Shown here: positions 24,055 to 31,115 of the stretch, piece after piece | How the letters are laid out: each line of letters opens with the position of its first letter | How positions within the stretch are numbered: the first letter of the stretch is position 1 | Assembly (NCBI GenBank): GCA_002428935.1 | Contig: DIYG01000117.1 | Coordinates: 1-34,617, forward strand | Direction: 5' to 3' | Source of the DNA: Halieaceae bacterium UBA6060 | Lineage (GTDB): Bacteria; Pseudomonadota; Gammaproteobacteria; Pseudomonadales; Halieaceae | DNA: 34,617 nt | Notes under the pieces: model-generated | Seen by the model: the letters and a program-made list of their open reading frames with translations, nothing else | Told to the model about the DNA's origin: nothing | Databases searched by the model: none | Translations under genes and position numbers: made by a program

Positions 24055-25821
24055 TCAGGTAGTCAGTAGTCGGAGGAGATTCTTGTAGTCCTCGTGTATG
24101 TCTGAGCTGGTTTCGCGAAGCTCTTTGATCTTTCGGCAGGCATGGAGCACGGTCGTGTGGTCGCGGCCGCCAAAACTGTCGCCGATTTCCGGCAGACTGT
24201 AATTGGTAAGCTCCTTCGCCAGAGCCATGGCGACCTGGCGAGGTCGCGCCACAGAACGGTTGCGACGTCGGGAGTTCAAATCCGCAACCTTTATCTTGTA
24301 GTACTCCGCAACGGTGCGCTGGATGTTATCCAAACTGACCTGCTTGTCCTGCAGGGCTAGCAGGTCCTTTAGGCTTTCCTTGACCAGATCCACATCGATT
24401 TCACGACGAGTGAAGTTAGCGCTCGCTATCACTCTCTTCAGGGCACCTTCCAGCTCTCTCACGTTGGAGCGAATGCGCTGGGCGATGAAAAACGCCGCAT
24501 CGGGGGGAAGATTCAAACGCGCCTGGGTGGCTTTGTTCATGAGAATAGCAACCCGGGTCTCTAAATCTGGTGGCTCGACAGCTACCGTCAGTCCCCACCC
24601 GAAACGAGACTTTAGGCGCTCCTCGAGACCTTCTATTTCCTTGGGATAGCGATCGCAGGTAAGGATCATCTGTTGACCGCCTTCCAGCAGAGCATTAAAG
24701 GTATGGAAGAACTCCTCTTGAGATCGATCTTTCCTGGCAAAAAACTGGATGTCATCGATTAGCAGCGCATCCACTGAGCGGTAGTAGCGCTTGAAGTCCG
24801 TTATTGCATTCAGTTGTAGCGCTTTTACCATATCAGCAACGAAGCGCTCCGAATGCAGGTAAACAATTCTCGCGTCGGGTTTATTGGCTTTAAGGGCATT
24901 CCCCACCGCATGCATGAGGTGGGTTTTACCCAGGCCCACGCCGCCATAGAGAAACAGCGGGTTATAAGCTCCCCCCGGATTCTCGGCAACCTGGTTTGCC
25001 GCCGCCAAGGCCAGTTGATTCGATTTGCCTTCAACGAAGTTGCCAAAGGTATAACTGGTTACCAGGTTATGTTGATGCTGAAGAGCTTCATGGACCTCTG
25101 AATTGGTCGCCTGACCAAAATTCAGCGTGGTCTCTACCAGGCTCGGATTCGATGTGCCCGGGGACCGGGTTGATTGTTGCGGCTCGCTACCGACGAGCGC
25201 GGAGTCGGGTGTCTGAACCGGGCGGTTTACTGGCGAGGCGGGTACCGCCTGAGGAACCCCATGATGGAAACCATCGAAAGCTTGTTTCCCCGTGGGGGCA
25301 TGCGCTGCAGCTAAACCGGAAGGGGCCGGGGTTGACGGAATACCCGCACTATCCGTAACCGTCGCACTGAGACCCGGTGCGATCCGAGGTTCGGAGGTAG
25401 TCTCTACCCCTGCGCCATGAGCCTCAGGCCCTGCAGCCTCAAACCCAGTAGCGTCTAGCCCTGGTCGCAGTTCCATCACCTGCGGTGACACCGGCGCCGC
25501 CGTTCCTCCCACCACAGCCAGGGCCGGCCCCTGAACAATGGGCGGCGCGACGGACACTTGGGTGGGGAAGAGCTCGGCAAACTGAGCTGTGGTCCCGATT
25601 CGAAGCGACACGCCCAGCTCACCACTTTCCTTAAGCAGTGCACCGATACGAACCGCATATTTATCCGAGACAAAATCGCAGATAAAGCGATTGGGAGCAG
25701 ACAAATACAGCACCTGCTCGTGCAAGGCGGCCTGCAAAGGCTTAATCCAGGTATTAAATTGTTGGGTCGTCAGTTCATCCTGCAAACGAGCTTTGCAGTG
25801 GGTCCAGATGGCTTCAGTCAA
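24055..25821 (-). CDS. dnaA: Chromosomal replication initiator protein DnaA
   Basis: AAA+ initiator that binds DnaA boxes and opens oriC. In 588 residues: domain I (1-85, LQDELTTQQFNTWIKPLQA); a long proline/alanine-rich linker, domain II (about 90-250); domain III AAA+ (255-465) with Walker A GGVGLGKT (293-300), Walker B LLIDDIQFF, and the arginine finger in SRFGWGL; domain IV (485-588) with the DNA-reading SLPEIGDSFGGRDHTTVLHACRKI. E. coli DnaA has 467 residues; nearly all the excess lies in domain II. The start is TTG: homology begins there and an in-frame stop lies two codons upstream. The AAGTGAG before it is only a fair ribosome site. Confidence 0.97.
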   Translation of the reverse strand: MTEAIWTHCKARLQDELTTQQFNTWIKPLQAALHEQVLYLSAPNRFICDFVSDKYAVRIGALLKESGELGVSLRIGTTAQFAELFPTQVSVAPPIVQGPALAVVGGTAAPVSPQVMELRPGLDATGFEAAGPEAHGAGVETTSEPRIAPGLSATVTDSAGIPSTPAPSGLAAAHAPTGKQAFDGFHHGVPQAVPASPVNRPVQTPDSALVGSEPQQSTRSPGTSNPSLVETTLNFGQATNSEVHEALQHQHNLVTSYTFGNFVEGKSNQLALAAANQVAENPGGAYNPLFLYGGVGLGKTHLMHAVGNALKANKPDARIVYLHSERFVADMVKALQLNAITDFKRYYRSVDALLIDDIQFFARKDRSQEEFFHTFNALLEGGQQMILTCDRYPKEIEGLEERLKSRFGWGLTVAVEPPDLETRVAILMNKATQARLNLPPDAAFFIAQRIRSNVRELEGALKRVIASANFTRREIDVDLVKESLKDLLALQDKQVSLDNIQRTVAEYYKIKVADLNSRRRNRSVARPRQVAMALAKELTNYSLPEIGDSFGGRDHTTVLHACRKIKELRETSSDIHEDYKNLLRLLTT

Positions 25822-26177
25822 GCTTCACTCACTTGATCATCGGTGCCTACGCCCTACACCCAACGAGAAAATGACTCCTGGGCGGGCGGTCTAACCGTGA
25901 TCGTTTTTCATGGTTTTTCTGTTTTCGCCTTACCTGAGCAACGGCACAAGCACTGCAGCACCATGAATCCCCAGCTCGCCACTCTGCGGGGTGGCTATGC
26001 GATTCATTGAACTCAAAGCAAACTTGGTGCAACGGAGCGTCATAAGGTGCAAGACGTTTCCCTTCGACTTATTGAGGTGCCTATATATTGAAGTGCGTAT
26101 AAAAGGCGTGGATGAGCTTGTTGATATCATCGCGCTCAACACCGTCGATAGGTTCATAGTAACGCGGGAGACAACGC

Positions 26178-26186
26178 TTATCCACA
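26178..26186 (+). other. DnaA box, perfect
   Basis: TTATCCACA, exact consensus. Followed by a G-rich spacer (TTTGGGGG) and then the AT tract, an order like the DnaA box, GC spacer and opening element of a basal unwinding module. Confidence 0.9.
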
Positions 26187-26190
26187 TTTG

Positions 26191-26232
26191 GGGGAATATT
26201 TTTGAATATTATTTATCTATATATTTCAACAG
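26191..26232. other. AT-rich DNA unwinding element
   Basis: From 26195 to 26228 only three of 34 bases are G or C, in a GC-rich genome, and GAATATT repeats at a 10-base interval, about one helical turn. Position beside a perfect DnaA box supports the call. Confidence 0.7.
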
Positions 26233-26293
26233 GTTACGCAATATCAAGGCTTGCTGTGGATTTTTTATGGGAGGCTCAAGGCTCGTGTAGGTT

Positions 26294-26302
26294 TGTGGAT
26301 AA
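26294..26302 (-). other. DnaA box, perfect
   Basis: TGTGGATAA on the plus strand is the reverse complement of TTATCCACA. It faces the box at 26178 across the AT-rich tract. Confidence 0.9.
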
Positions 26303-26351
26303 AGTGTGTGTAAGTTTTGGGGAAATTGTTTGTCGTTTGCGTCATACGGCA

Positions 26352-26366
26352 TAAACCCTGGGTTTA
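26352..26366. repeat. 15-bp palindrome in oriC
   Basis: TAAACCC-T-GGGTTTA, perfect 7-bp arms around one base, 50 bases beyond the second perfect DnaA box. It may be a binding site for an origin regulator; no known one is recognised. Confidence 0.5.
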
Positions 26367-26476
26367 CTGGTGTTGTGTAAAACCCCCTCGAACCCGGCCC
26401 TTTCTCTCTATCGATTGCGGTCTCTCAACACCATTTTTCCCGCGGCTGGACCCCGTAATAAGCCTCCAGCCAATCG

Positions 26477-26505
26477 TTGAATAGTCGCTGTCTATTCACT
26501 ACAAT
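26477..26505 (+). promoter_or_regulatory. Predicted sigma70 promoter of rpmH-rnpA
   Basis: TTGAAT (26477-26482) and TACAAT (26500-26505) with an ideal 17-base spacer. The inverted repeat GAATAG...CTATTC (26479-26484 and 26492-26497) overlaps the -35 and spacer. The start would be near 26512, leaving a leader of about 250 bases before rpmH in which I recognise nothing. Confidence 0.65.
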
Positions 26506-26764
26506 GCGCGGCCCGATTTTGCCGGACGGGAGATTCTGTGTGTTTCTTTCGTCGGTTTAAAACCCCATAGACCAGACAAGGACCGGGACAGGCTGTTTGT
26601 TTGAGGATGTCCGATAGAGCATCCCCGAAGATAAAGCTTCATTTATATAGAAAGACATGCAGACCTCTATAAAGGGTCGCTAGGTATAAATAGGCACAGA
26701 TAGGCGTGCGGCTAAACGCAGCGGATCACGACGTCAAGCAGCTAAACCTGGAGCAAGTAGAGAT

Positions 26765-26899
26765 ATGAAGAGAACATTTCAGCCCAGCGTACTCAAGCGC
26801 AAGCGCACCCACGGTTTTCGCTCACGCATGGCCACGAAAAGCGGCCGTGCTGTCATCGCTCGCCGTCGTGCGAAGGGACGCAAGCGTTTAGCCGCGTAA
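26765..26899 (+). CDS. rpmH: 50S ribosomal protein L34
   Basis: A 44-residue, very basic ribosomal protein: MKRTFQPSVLKRKRTHGF, then RMATKSGRAVIARRRAKGRKRLAA. Length and sequence match the family throughout. GGAG lies 11 bases before the ATG. It is the first gene to the right of oriC and is followed by rnpA after 39 bases containing a hairpin. Confidence 0.97.
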   Translation: MKRTFQPSVLKRKRTHGFRSRMATKSGRAVIARRRAKGRKRLAA

Positions 26900-26900
26900 T

Positions 26901-26919
26901 TTCTGTCCGCGTGACAGAA
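26901..26919 (+). promoter_or_regulatory. Hairpin between rpmH and rnpA
   Basis: TTCTGTC and GACAGAA form a 7-bp stem with loop CGCGT right after the rpmH stop and just before the rnpA ribosome site (GAGGAAA). With no T-run it is not a strong terminator; it could be a pause, partial stop or processing point that keeps rnpA output below that of rpmH. Confidence 0.5.
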
Positions 26920-26938
26920 TACCGAGGAAAGCGCTCCT

Positions 26939-27307
26939 TTGACCGCGCGCTTTCAGCGTTCCCGGCGTCTGCTCAACGCGGCTGATTATCGCCGGGTATT
27001 CTCTGCACCGGATTGGAAAACAGGACAAGCCGAAGTCCTGTTGTTGGCGCGCCGCAGCAGTTTAGAAACCCACCGCCTTGGCCTGGCCATCGCCAAGAAG
27101 CATGTTCCCACCGCGGTACGTCGTAATCTTCTCAAGCGGCTCGCGCGGGAGCGATTTCGAACCCTGCAGAGCAGCGATCCAAAGCTGGATATTGTAGTGT
27201 TAACACGACCGGCGGCCCGAACCGCGAGTCGTGAGAATCTGCGAAACGCAATCGACCGACAGTTCGACCGACTTAACCGAAAAGCGACAGACGAACACAC
27301 AGCATGA
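26939..27307 (+). CDS. rnpA: Ribonuclease P protein component
   Basis: Protein subunit of RNase P, which trims tRNA 5' ends. The 122 basic residues start FQRSRRLLNAADYRRVFSAP and contain the RNR motif as AVRRNLLKRLARERFR, followed by LDIVVLTRPAA. The start is TTG at 26939; GAGGAAA about 10 bases upstream supports it and no other start fits homology. The TGA overlaps the yidD ATG. The RNA subunit gene is not in the window. Confidence 0.94.
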   Translation: MTARFQRSRRLLNAADYRRVFSAPDWKTGQAEVLLLARRSSLETHRLGLAIAKKHVPTAVRRNLLKRLARERFRTLQSSDPKLDIVVLTRPAARTASRENLRNAIDRQFDRLNRKATDEHTA

Positions 27308-27531
27308 AGCGGTTCCTTATCGGCCTCATCCGACTGTATCAACTGCTTCTCAGTCCATGGCTGGGACATCATTGTCGCTTTTACCCCAGCTGTTCTTCCT
27401 ACGCCGCAGAAGCCATCGAAACCCACGGCGCATTGCGCGGCAGCTGGCTCACCCTGCAACGGCTCTCACGATGTCATCCCTGGCATGCCGGTGGTCCCGA
27501 CCCTGTACCCGAACCTCTTTCCCAGGACTGA
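27304..27531 (+). CDS. yidD: Membrane protein insertion efficiency factor YidD
   Basis: Small membrane-associated protein (75 residues) that aids YidC-dependent insertion. LIGLIRLYQLLLSPWLG begins the protein, followed by the signature HCRFYPSCSSYAAEAIETHG, GSWLTLQRLSRCHPW and GGPDPVP. The ATG overlaps the rnpA stop (ATGA); yidC begins 6 bases after its stop, the usual order. Confidence 0.96.
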   Translation: MKRFLIGLIRLYQLLLSPWLGHHCRFYPSCSSYAAEAIETHGALRGSWLTLQRLSRCHPWHAGGPDPVPEPLSQD

Positions 27532-27537
27532 ATTCCT

Positions 27538-29265
27538 ATGGACTTCCAACGCGCCCTACTGATCGGTGCCATCATGCTGCTGTCATTCATGCTGCTGACG
27601 GAGTGGGTGAATTTTCGCGCTGAGAAAGAAGCACCCACGGAAGCGACACCGAGGCTGACCACTCTGAACCCCGAGCCTATGGCTACGGAATCCTTGAACC
27701 CCGATATCTTGGATTCAGTCCCGGCGGTAGCGCCCACAACACCGACTAACAATGCTTCGGAGGATGACCTACCCACCGTTGCAAGCACCGATACTAACTC
27801 CGCGGCAACCGCGCCCGTGGTCGCCGCCGATCGCCTCGTTCGGGTATATACCGATACCCTGCAATTGGCCATCGACCTCACCGGAGGTGACATTATCGAA
27901 GTGGCCCTACCGAAATTTCTTGCCGCCATCGACGATCCCGATACGCCCTTTGTCCTTCTCGAGAACAATGCCCAGCGAGTGTATGTGGCCCAAAGCGGTC
28001 TGATCGGTCGCAACGGCATTGATAACAACGGACGGGCGCAATACACCAGCGCTCAGAGTCGCTACGAACTTGGAGATGGGAACGAGCTGAGCTTCGATCT
28101 GCGCTGGGAAAACGACCAGGGCCTTAACATCATCAAACGCTTTCACTTTCAACGTGAGAGCTATGTGGTCGACGTAACATTCATCGTCGATAACCAAAGC
28201 ACCGAGCGGTGGCAGGGCAATCTCTTCGGTCAAATCAAACGAGACAGCACGGAAGCACCCCAAGGCGAAAGCGGTGGCATGGGCATGCAGCCGTTTCTCG
28301 GCGCTGCGACGACCACCGCCGATGATCGCTTCCGCAAGTTCTCCTTCGACAAAATGCGCAAAGAACCCTACCAGGAACAACAAGAGGGTGGTTGGATAGC
28401 CATGATCCAGCACTACTTCTTAAGCGCCTGGATACCGAATCCTCAACAAAGCCACAATTACAGTGCCCGGGTCAGTTCCAGCGGTTTCAACATCGCCGGA
28501 TTCACCAGCCCCGCCTTGGTGGTAGATCCAAGTAGTACAGGTGAAGTAAGTGCTCGCTTTTATGCGGGACCAAAGGATCAGTACAGCCTTGAGAAGATAT
28601 CTCCCTTCCTGGAACTCAGCGTGGATTACGGTTGGTTGTGGTGGGTCGCGCAACCGCTGTTCTGGCTGCTGAATAAAATCCATGCCCTGGTCGGCAATTG
28701 GGGTGGCGCCATCATCCTGCTCACGGTCCTCATCAAGGCCGTGTTTTTCAAGCTCTCGGCGACCAGCTATCGGTCCATGGCAAACATGCGCCGGGTACAA
28801 CCTAAGCTGCAGGATATCCGTGAACAGTATGCCGAAGACAAGCAGAAACAGTCTCAGGCCATGATGGAGCTATATCGCAAAGAAAAGATCAATCCCATGG
28901 GCGGATGCTTACCCATACTGGTACAGATGCCGGTCTTTATCGCCTTGTATTGGGTACTCATGGAAAGCGTGGAGCTTCGCCACGCCCCCTTCATGTTGTG
29001 GATCGACGATCTGTCCGTTATGGATCCCTACTTTGTGCTGCCTCTGATGATGGGTGCCAGCATGTGGTTTATGCAGAAGCTCAACCCACCCCCACCGGAC
29101 CCCATGCAAGCCAAAATCATGCAGTGGCTGCCCATCATCTTCACCTTCTTCTTCCTCTGGTTCCCGGCCGGTCTGGTGCTGTATTGGGTAGTGAACAATC
29201 TGCTCTCCATGGCCCAGCAATACGTGATCACCCGACAGATAGAGAAGTCGGCACAACCCGGCTGA
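27538..29265 (+). CDS. yidC: Membrane protein insertase YidC
   Basis: Inner-membrane insertase working alone or with SecYEG. The 575 residues have an N-terminal membrane anchor (about 6-22), a variable acidic linker (about 30-95), the large periplasmic beta domain (about 97-350), and the conserved C-terminal five-helix core: LLNKIHALVGNWGGAIILLTVLIKA, the cytoplasmic coiled region NMRRVQPKLQDIREQYAEDKQKQSQAM, MGGCLPILVQMPVFIALYWVL and FPAGLVLYWVVNNLLSMAQQ. The groove arginine is expected in the KAVFFKLSATSYRSM segment. mnmE begins 10 bases after its stop. Confidence 0.97.
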   Translation: MDFQRALLIGAIMLLSFMLLTEWVNFRAEKEAPTEATPRLTTLNPEPMATESLNPDILDSVPAVAPTTPTNNASEDDLPTVASTDTNSAATAPVVAADRLVRVYTDTLQLAIDLTGGDIIEVALPKFLAAIDDPDTPFVLLENNAQRVYVAQSGLIGRNGIDNNGRAQYTSAQSRYELGDGNELSFDLRWENDQGLNIIKRFHFQRESYVVDVTFIVDNQSTERWQGNLFGQIKRDSTEAPQGESGGMGMQPFLGAATTTADDRFRKFSFDKMRKEPYQEQQEGGWIAMIQHYFLSAWIPNPQQSHNYSARVSSSGFNIAGFTSPALVVDPSSTGEVSARFYAGPKDQYSLEKISPFLELSVDYGWLWWVAQPLFWLLNKIHALVGNWGGAIILLTVLIKAVFFKLSATSYRSMANMRRVQPKLQDIREQYAEDKQKQSQAMMELYRKEKINPMGGCLPILVQMPVFIALYWVLMESVELRHAPFMLWIDDLSVMDPYFVLPLMMGASMWFMQKLNPPPPDPMQAKIMQWLPIIFTFFFLWFPAGLVLYWVVNNLLSMAQQYVITRQIEKSAQPG

Positions 29266-29275
29266 TGCCACGCCT

Positions 29276-30652
29276 ATGGATCCCGGCGCTTACGAACCGG
29301 ACACGATCGCGGCCATCGCTACTGCCGCCGGGATAGGCGGGGTAGGAATCATCCGCCTGTCGGGGCCGCAGGCTTTTTCCATCAGTGCCGCTCTATCGGG
29401 TCGAACGCCCCAACCGCGTCAGGCGACCTTTGCTGCCCTCGTAGACTCCAAGGGAGAGACCCTGGATCAGGGCCTGATACTCCACTTTCCAGGCCCGCAC
29501 TCCTTCACCGGTGAAGATGTAGCGGAGCTTCATTGCCATGGGGGCCCAGTCCTGTTGCGATCTGTACTTCGCGAATGCCTGCTGGCCGGAGCCCGCCACG
29601 CCGAACCCGGAGAATTCAGTCAACGCGCGTTTCTCAACGACAAGATTGACCTTGTGCAGGCCGAGGCTATCGCCGATCTCATCTCCAGCAGCACCGACGC
29701 CGCGGTTCGCAGTGCTGCTCGCTCCTTAAGCGGCGCCTTTTCCAATGCGGTCTCGGAGCTGTTCGACAATCTCGTACGCTTGCGGGTGTTTGTCGAATCC
29801 GCCATTGATTTTCCCGAAGAGGAAATCGACTTTATTGCTGAAAGCGACGTGCTTGCGCAGCTCAAGGCCCTGTCATCGGAATTGGATTCTCTTCTGGAGA
29901 AGGCCCGCCGCGGCCGTCGGCTCCATGACGGCATCAAGTTGGTCATCATCGGTCCACCCAATGCCGGGAAATCCAGTCTCCTGAACCAACTTGCGGAACA
30001 AGACGCCGCTATTGTCACGGACATCCCGGGCACCACCCGCGACACCCTCCACGAACACATTCAGATTGATGGCCTACCTCTGCACATCGTCGACACCGCA
30101 GGTCTTCGCGAGACAACCGATGCAGTGGAACGCGAAGGAATCCGCCGGGCACAAAAAGAGGTACTCAGCGCCGATCATCTACTGCTATTGCTTGATGGCA
30201 GTGACGGCAATGCGCCCAAGCCCGCGCACTTCCTTGCCGACGTGGAAGTACCTCCCGGCGCGGCCATCACGGTGCTCTATAACAAATGTGATATCTCGGG
30301 CACGGAAGCTAACTTTCAGCCAGCCCACAATGGCACTCCCCCGAACATAACCATGAGTGCGCGCACCGGCGCCGGTCTTGATCTGCTCCGTGATCACCTT
30401 CGCGGCAGCGCGGGTCTAACAGCGACCCAGGATGGTTCAGATTTCAGCGCTCGCGAACGACACATAAGAGCATTGGAGGACTGTGCTCAGCACCTTTCCC
30501 AGGGAGCGCTTCAATTGCAGGACCACGGCGCGGCGGAACTAGTGGCCGAGGATCTTCGACTGGCCCAGGATGCCCTGGGGAGAGTCACCGGTCGACTTTC
30601 CAGTGATGACTTGCTCGGGGAGATTTTCAGCAGCTTTTGCATAGGTAAGTAA
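29276..30652 (+). CDS. mnmE: tRNA modification GTPase MnmE (TrmE)
   Basis: With MnmG it makes the 5-carboxymethylaminomethyl group on wobble uridines. In 458 residues: N-terminal folate-binding domain (1-120, DTIAAIATAAGIGGVGIIRLSG), helical domain, G domain inserted at about 215-375 with GPPNAGKSSLLNQL, GTTRDT, DTAGLRE and NKCD, and the C-terminal FCIGK ending with the catalytic cysteine motif CxGK. All motifs are intact. Its partner mnmG is the next gene, but a 463-bp gap and a separate promoter intervene. Confidence 0.97.
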   Translation: MDPGAYEPDTIAAIATAAGIGGVGIIRLSGPQAFSISAALSGRTPQPRQATFAALVDSKGETLDQGLILHFPGPHSFTGEDVAELHCHGGPVLLRSVLRECLLAGARHAEPGEFSQRAFLNDKIDLVQAEAIADLISSSTDAAVRSAARSLSGAFSNAVSELFDNLVRLRVFVESAIDFPEEEIDFIAESDVLAQLKALSSELDSLLEKARRGRRLHDGIKLVIIGPPNAGKSSLLNQLAEQDAAIVTDIPGTTRDTLHEHIQIDGLPLHIVDTAGLRETTDAVEREGIRRAQKEVLSADHLLLLLDGSDGNAPKPAHFLADVEVPPGAAITVLYNKCDISGTEANFQPAHNGTPPNITMSARTGAGLDLLRDHLRGSAGLTATQDGSDFSARERHIRALEDCAQHLSQGALQLQDHGAAELVAEDLRLAQDALGRVTGRLSSDDLLGEIFSSFCIGK

Positions 30653-31115
30653 GGACTTGTCCCCAGACTTTTGCCGGAGGCCTAAGAAACTGGGGAAAAG
30701 ACCCTCATAGCTTGCGCAGCAAAGCTGGATAAGCAATCGAACCCAGATAGCGATGGATTCCATCCTCAAATTCCCCAGGGCCTTTTCAGGCCAAAAGCAG
30801 GCTTTGTAAGCAGACTTGGCTGACGGATAAGCTCTTGTTTTATCGAGAATTAATCGACTTATACGCTAATCTAACGGCCCTAATAGTAACTATAACTATC
30901 TATTTTCTATCCAAAATACATTTAACTTACTTATCTAATAGAGAGACTCTCCAGAACAAAAACCACCTTCAGACTTGATCAAAAAACAAGCGACTCTATA
31001 ATCGCGCGCCCAGCGGAAAAGAACGTTCCTGGATAAATCGGCTCGATGCAGACACTATCGACCCTTGCAAGAATTCAGCTCACGGTAAGCGAGCCAGAGA
31101 ACTCGTCCTAACACC
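30653..31115. other. Non-coding mnmE-mnmG gap with AT-rich island
   Basis: No credible gene in 463 bp. From 30841 to 30960 only 36 of 120 bases are G or C, far below the surroundings. Three GGATAA (TTATCC) motifs, each with two or more mismatches to a DnaA box, lie at 30727, 30825 and 31031. CCCCAG/CTGGGG (30661/30690) and GGCCT/AGGCC (30779/30788) can form short stems, neither followed by T. The mnmG promoter is at 30975-31002. Confidence 0.7.
30975..31002 (+). promoter_or_regulatory. Predicted sigma70 promoter of mnmG-rsmG-parA-parB
   Basis: TTGATC (30975-30980) and a perfect TATAAT (30997-31002) separated by 16 bases; the strongest promoter match noticed in the window. Start near 31009 gives a leader of about 107 bases. 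A run of A directly after the -35 adds to the AT-rich context. Confidence 0.7.

Larger units (their letters stand above)
25822..26764. other. oriC: Predicted replication origin (oriC), dnaA-rpmH intergenic region
   Basis: A 943-bp gap between divergent dnaA and rpmH, the place of oriC in Pseudomonas. It holds two perfect DnaA boxes in opposite directions (26178-26186 and 26294-26302) and degenerate ones with two mismatches (26255-26263 and 26374-26382). Between the perfect boxes, next to the first, is an AT-rich tract (about 26195-26228) containing the tandem motif GAATATT at 26194 and 26204; this is the likely unwinding element. A 15-bp palindrome lies at 26352-26366 and the rpmH promoter at 26477-26505. 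ORFs of 85-99 codons cross the region but lack ribosome sites. I could not find a convincing dnaA promoter. Confidence 0.9.

Noticed and set aside
25991..26290. Open frame of 99 codons inside oriC
   Set aside because: Runs through a perfect DnaA box and the AT-rich tract, has no ribosome site and resembles no known family; chance ORF.
30660..30696. CCCCAG/CTGGGG stem after mnmE as a terminator
   Set aside because: Loop of 23 bases and followed by A rather than T on the coding strand.
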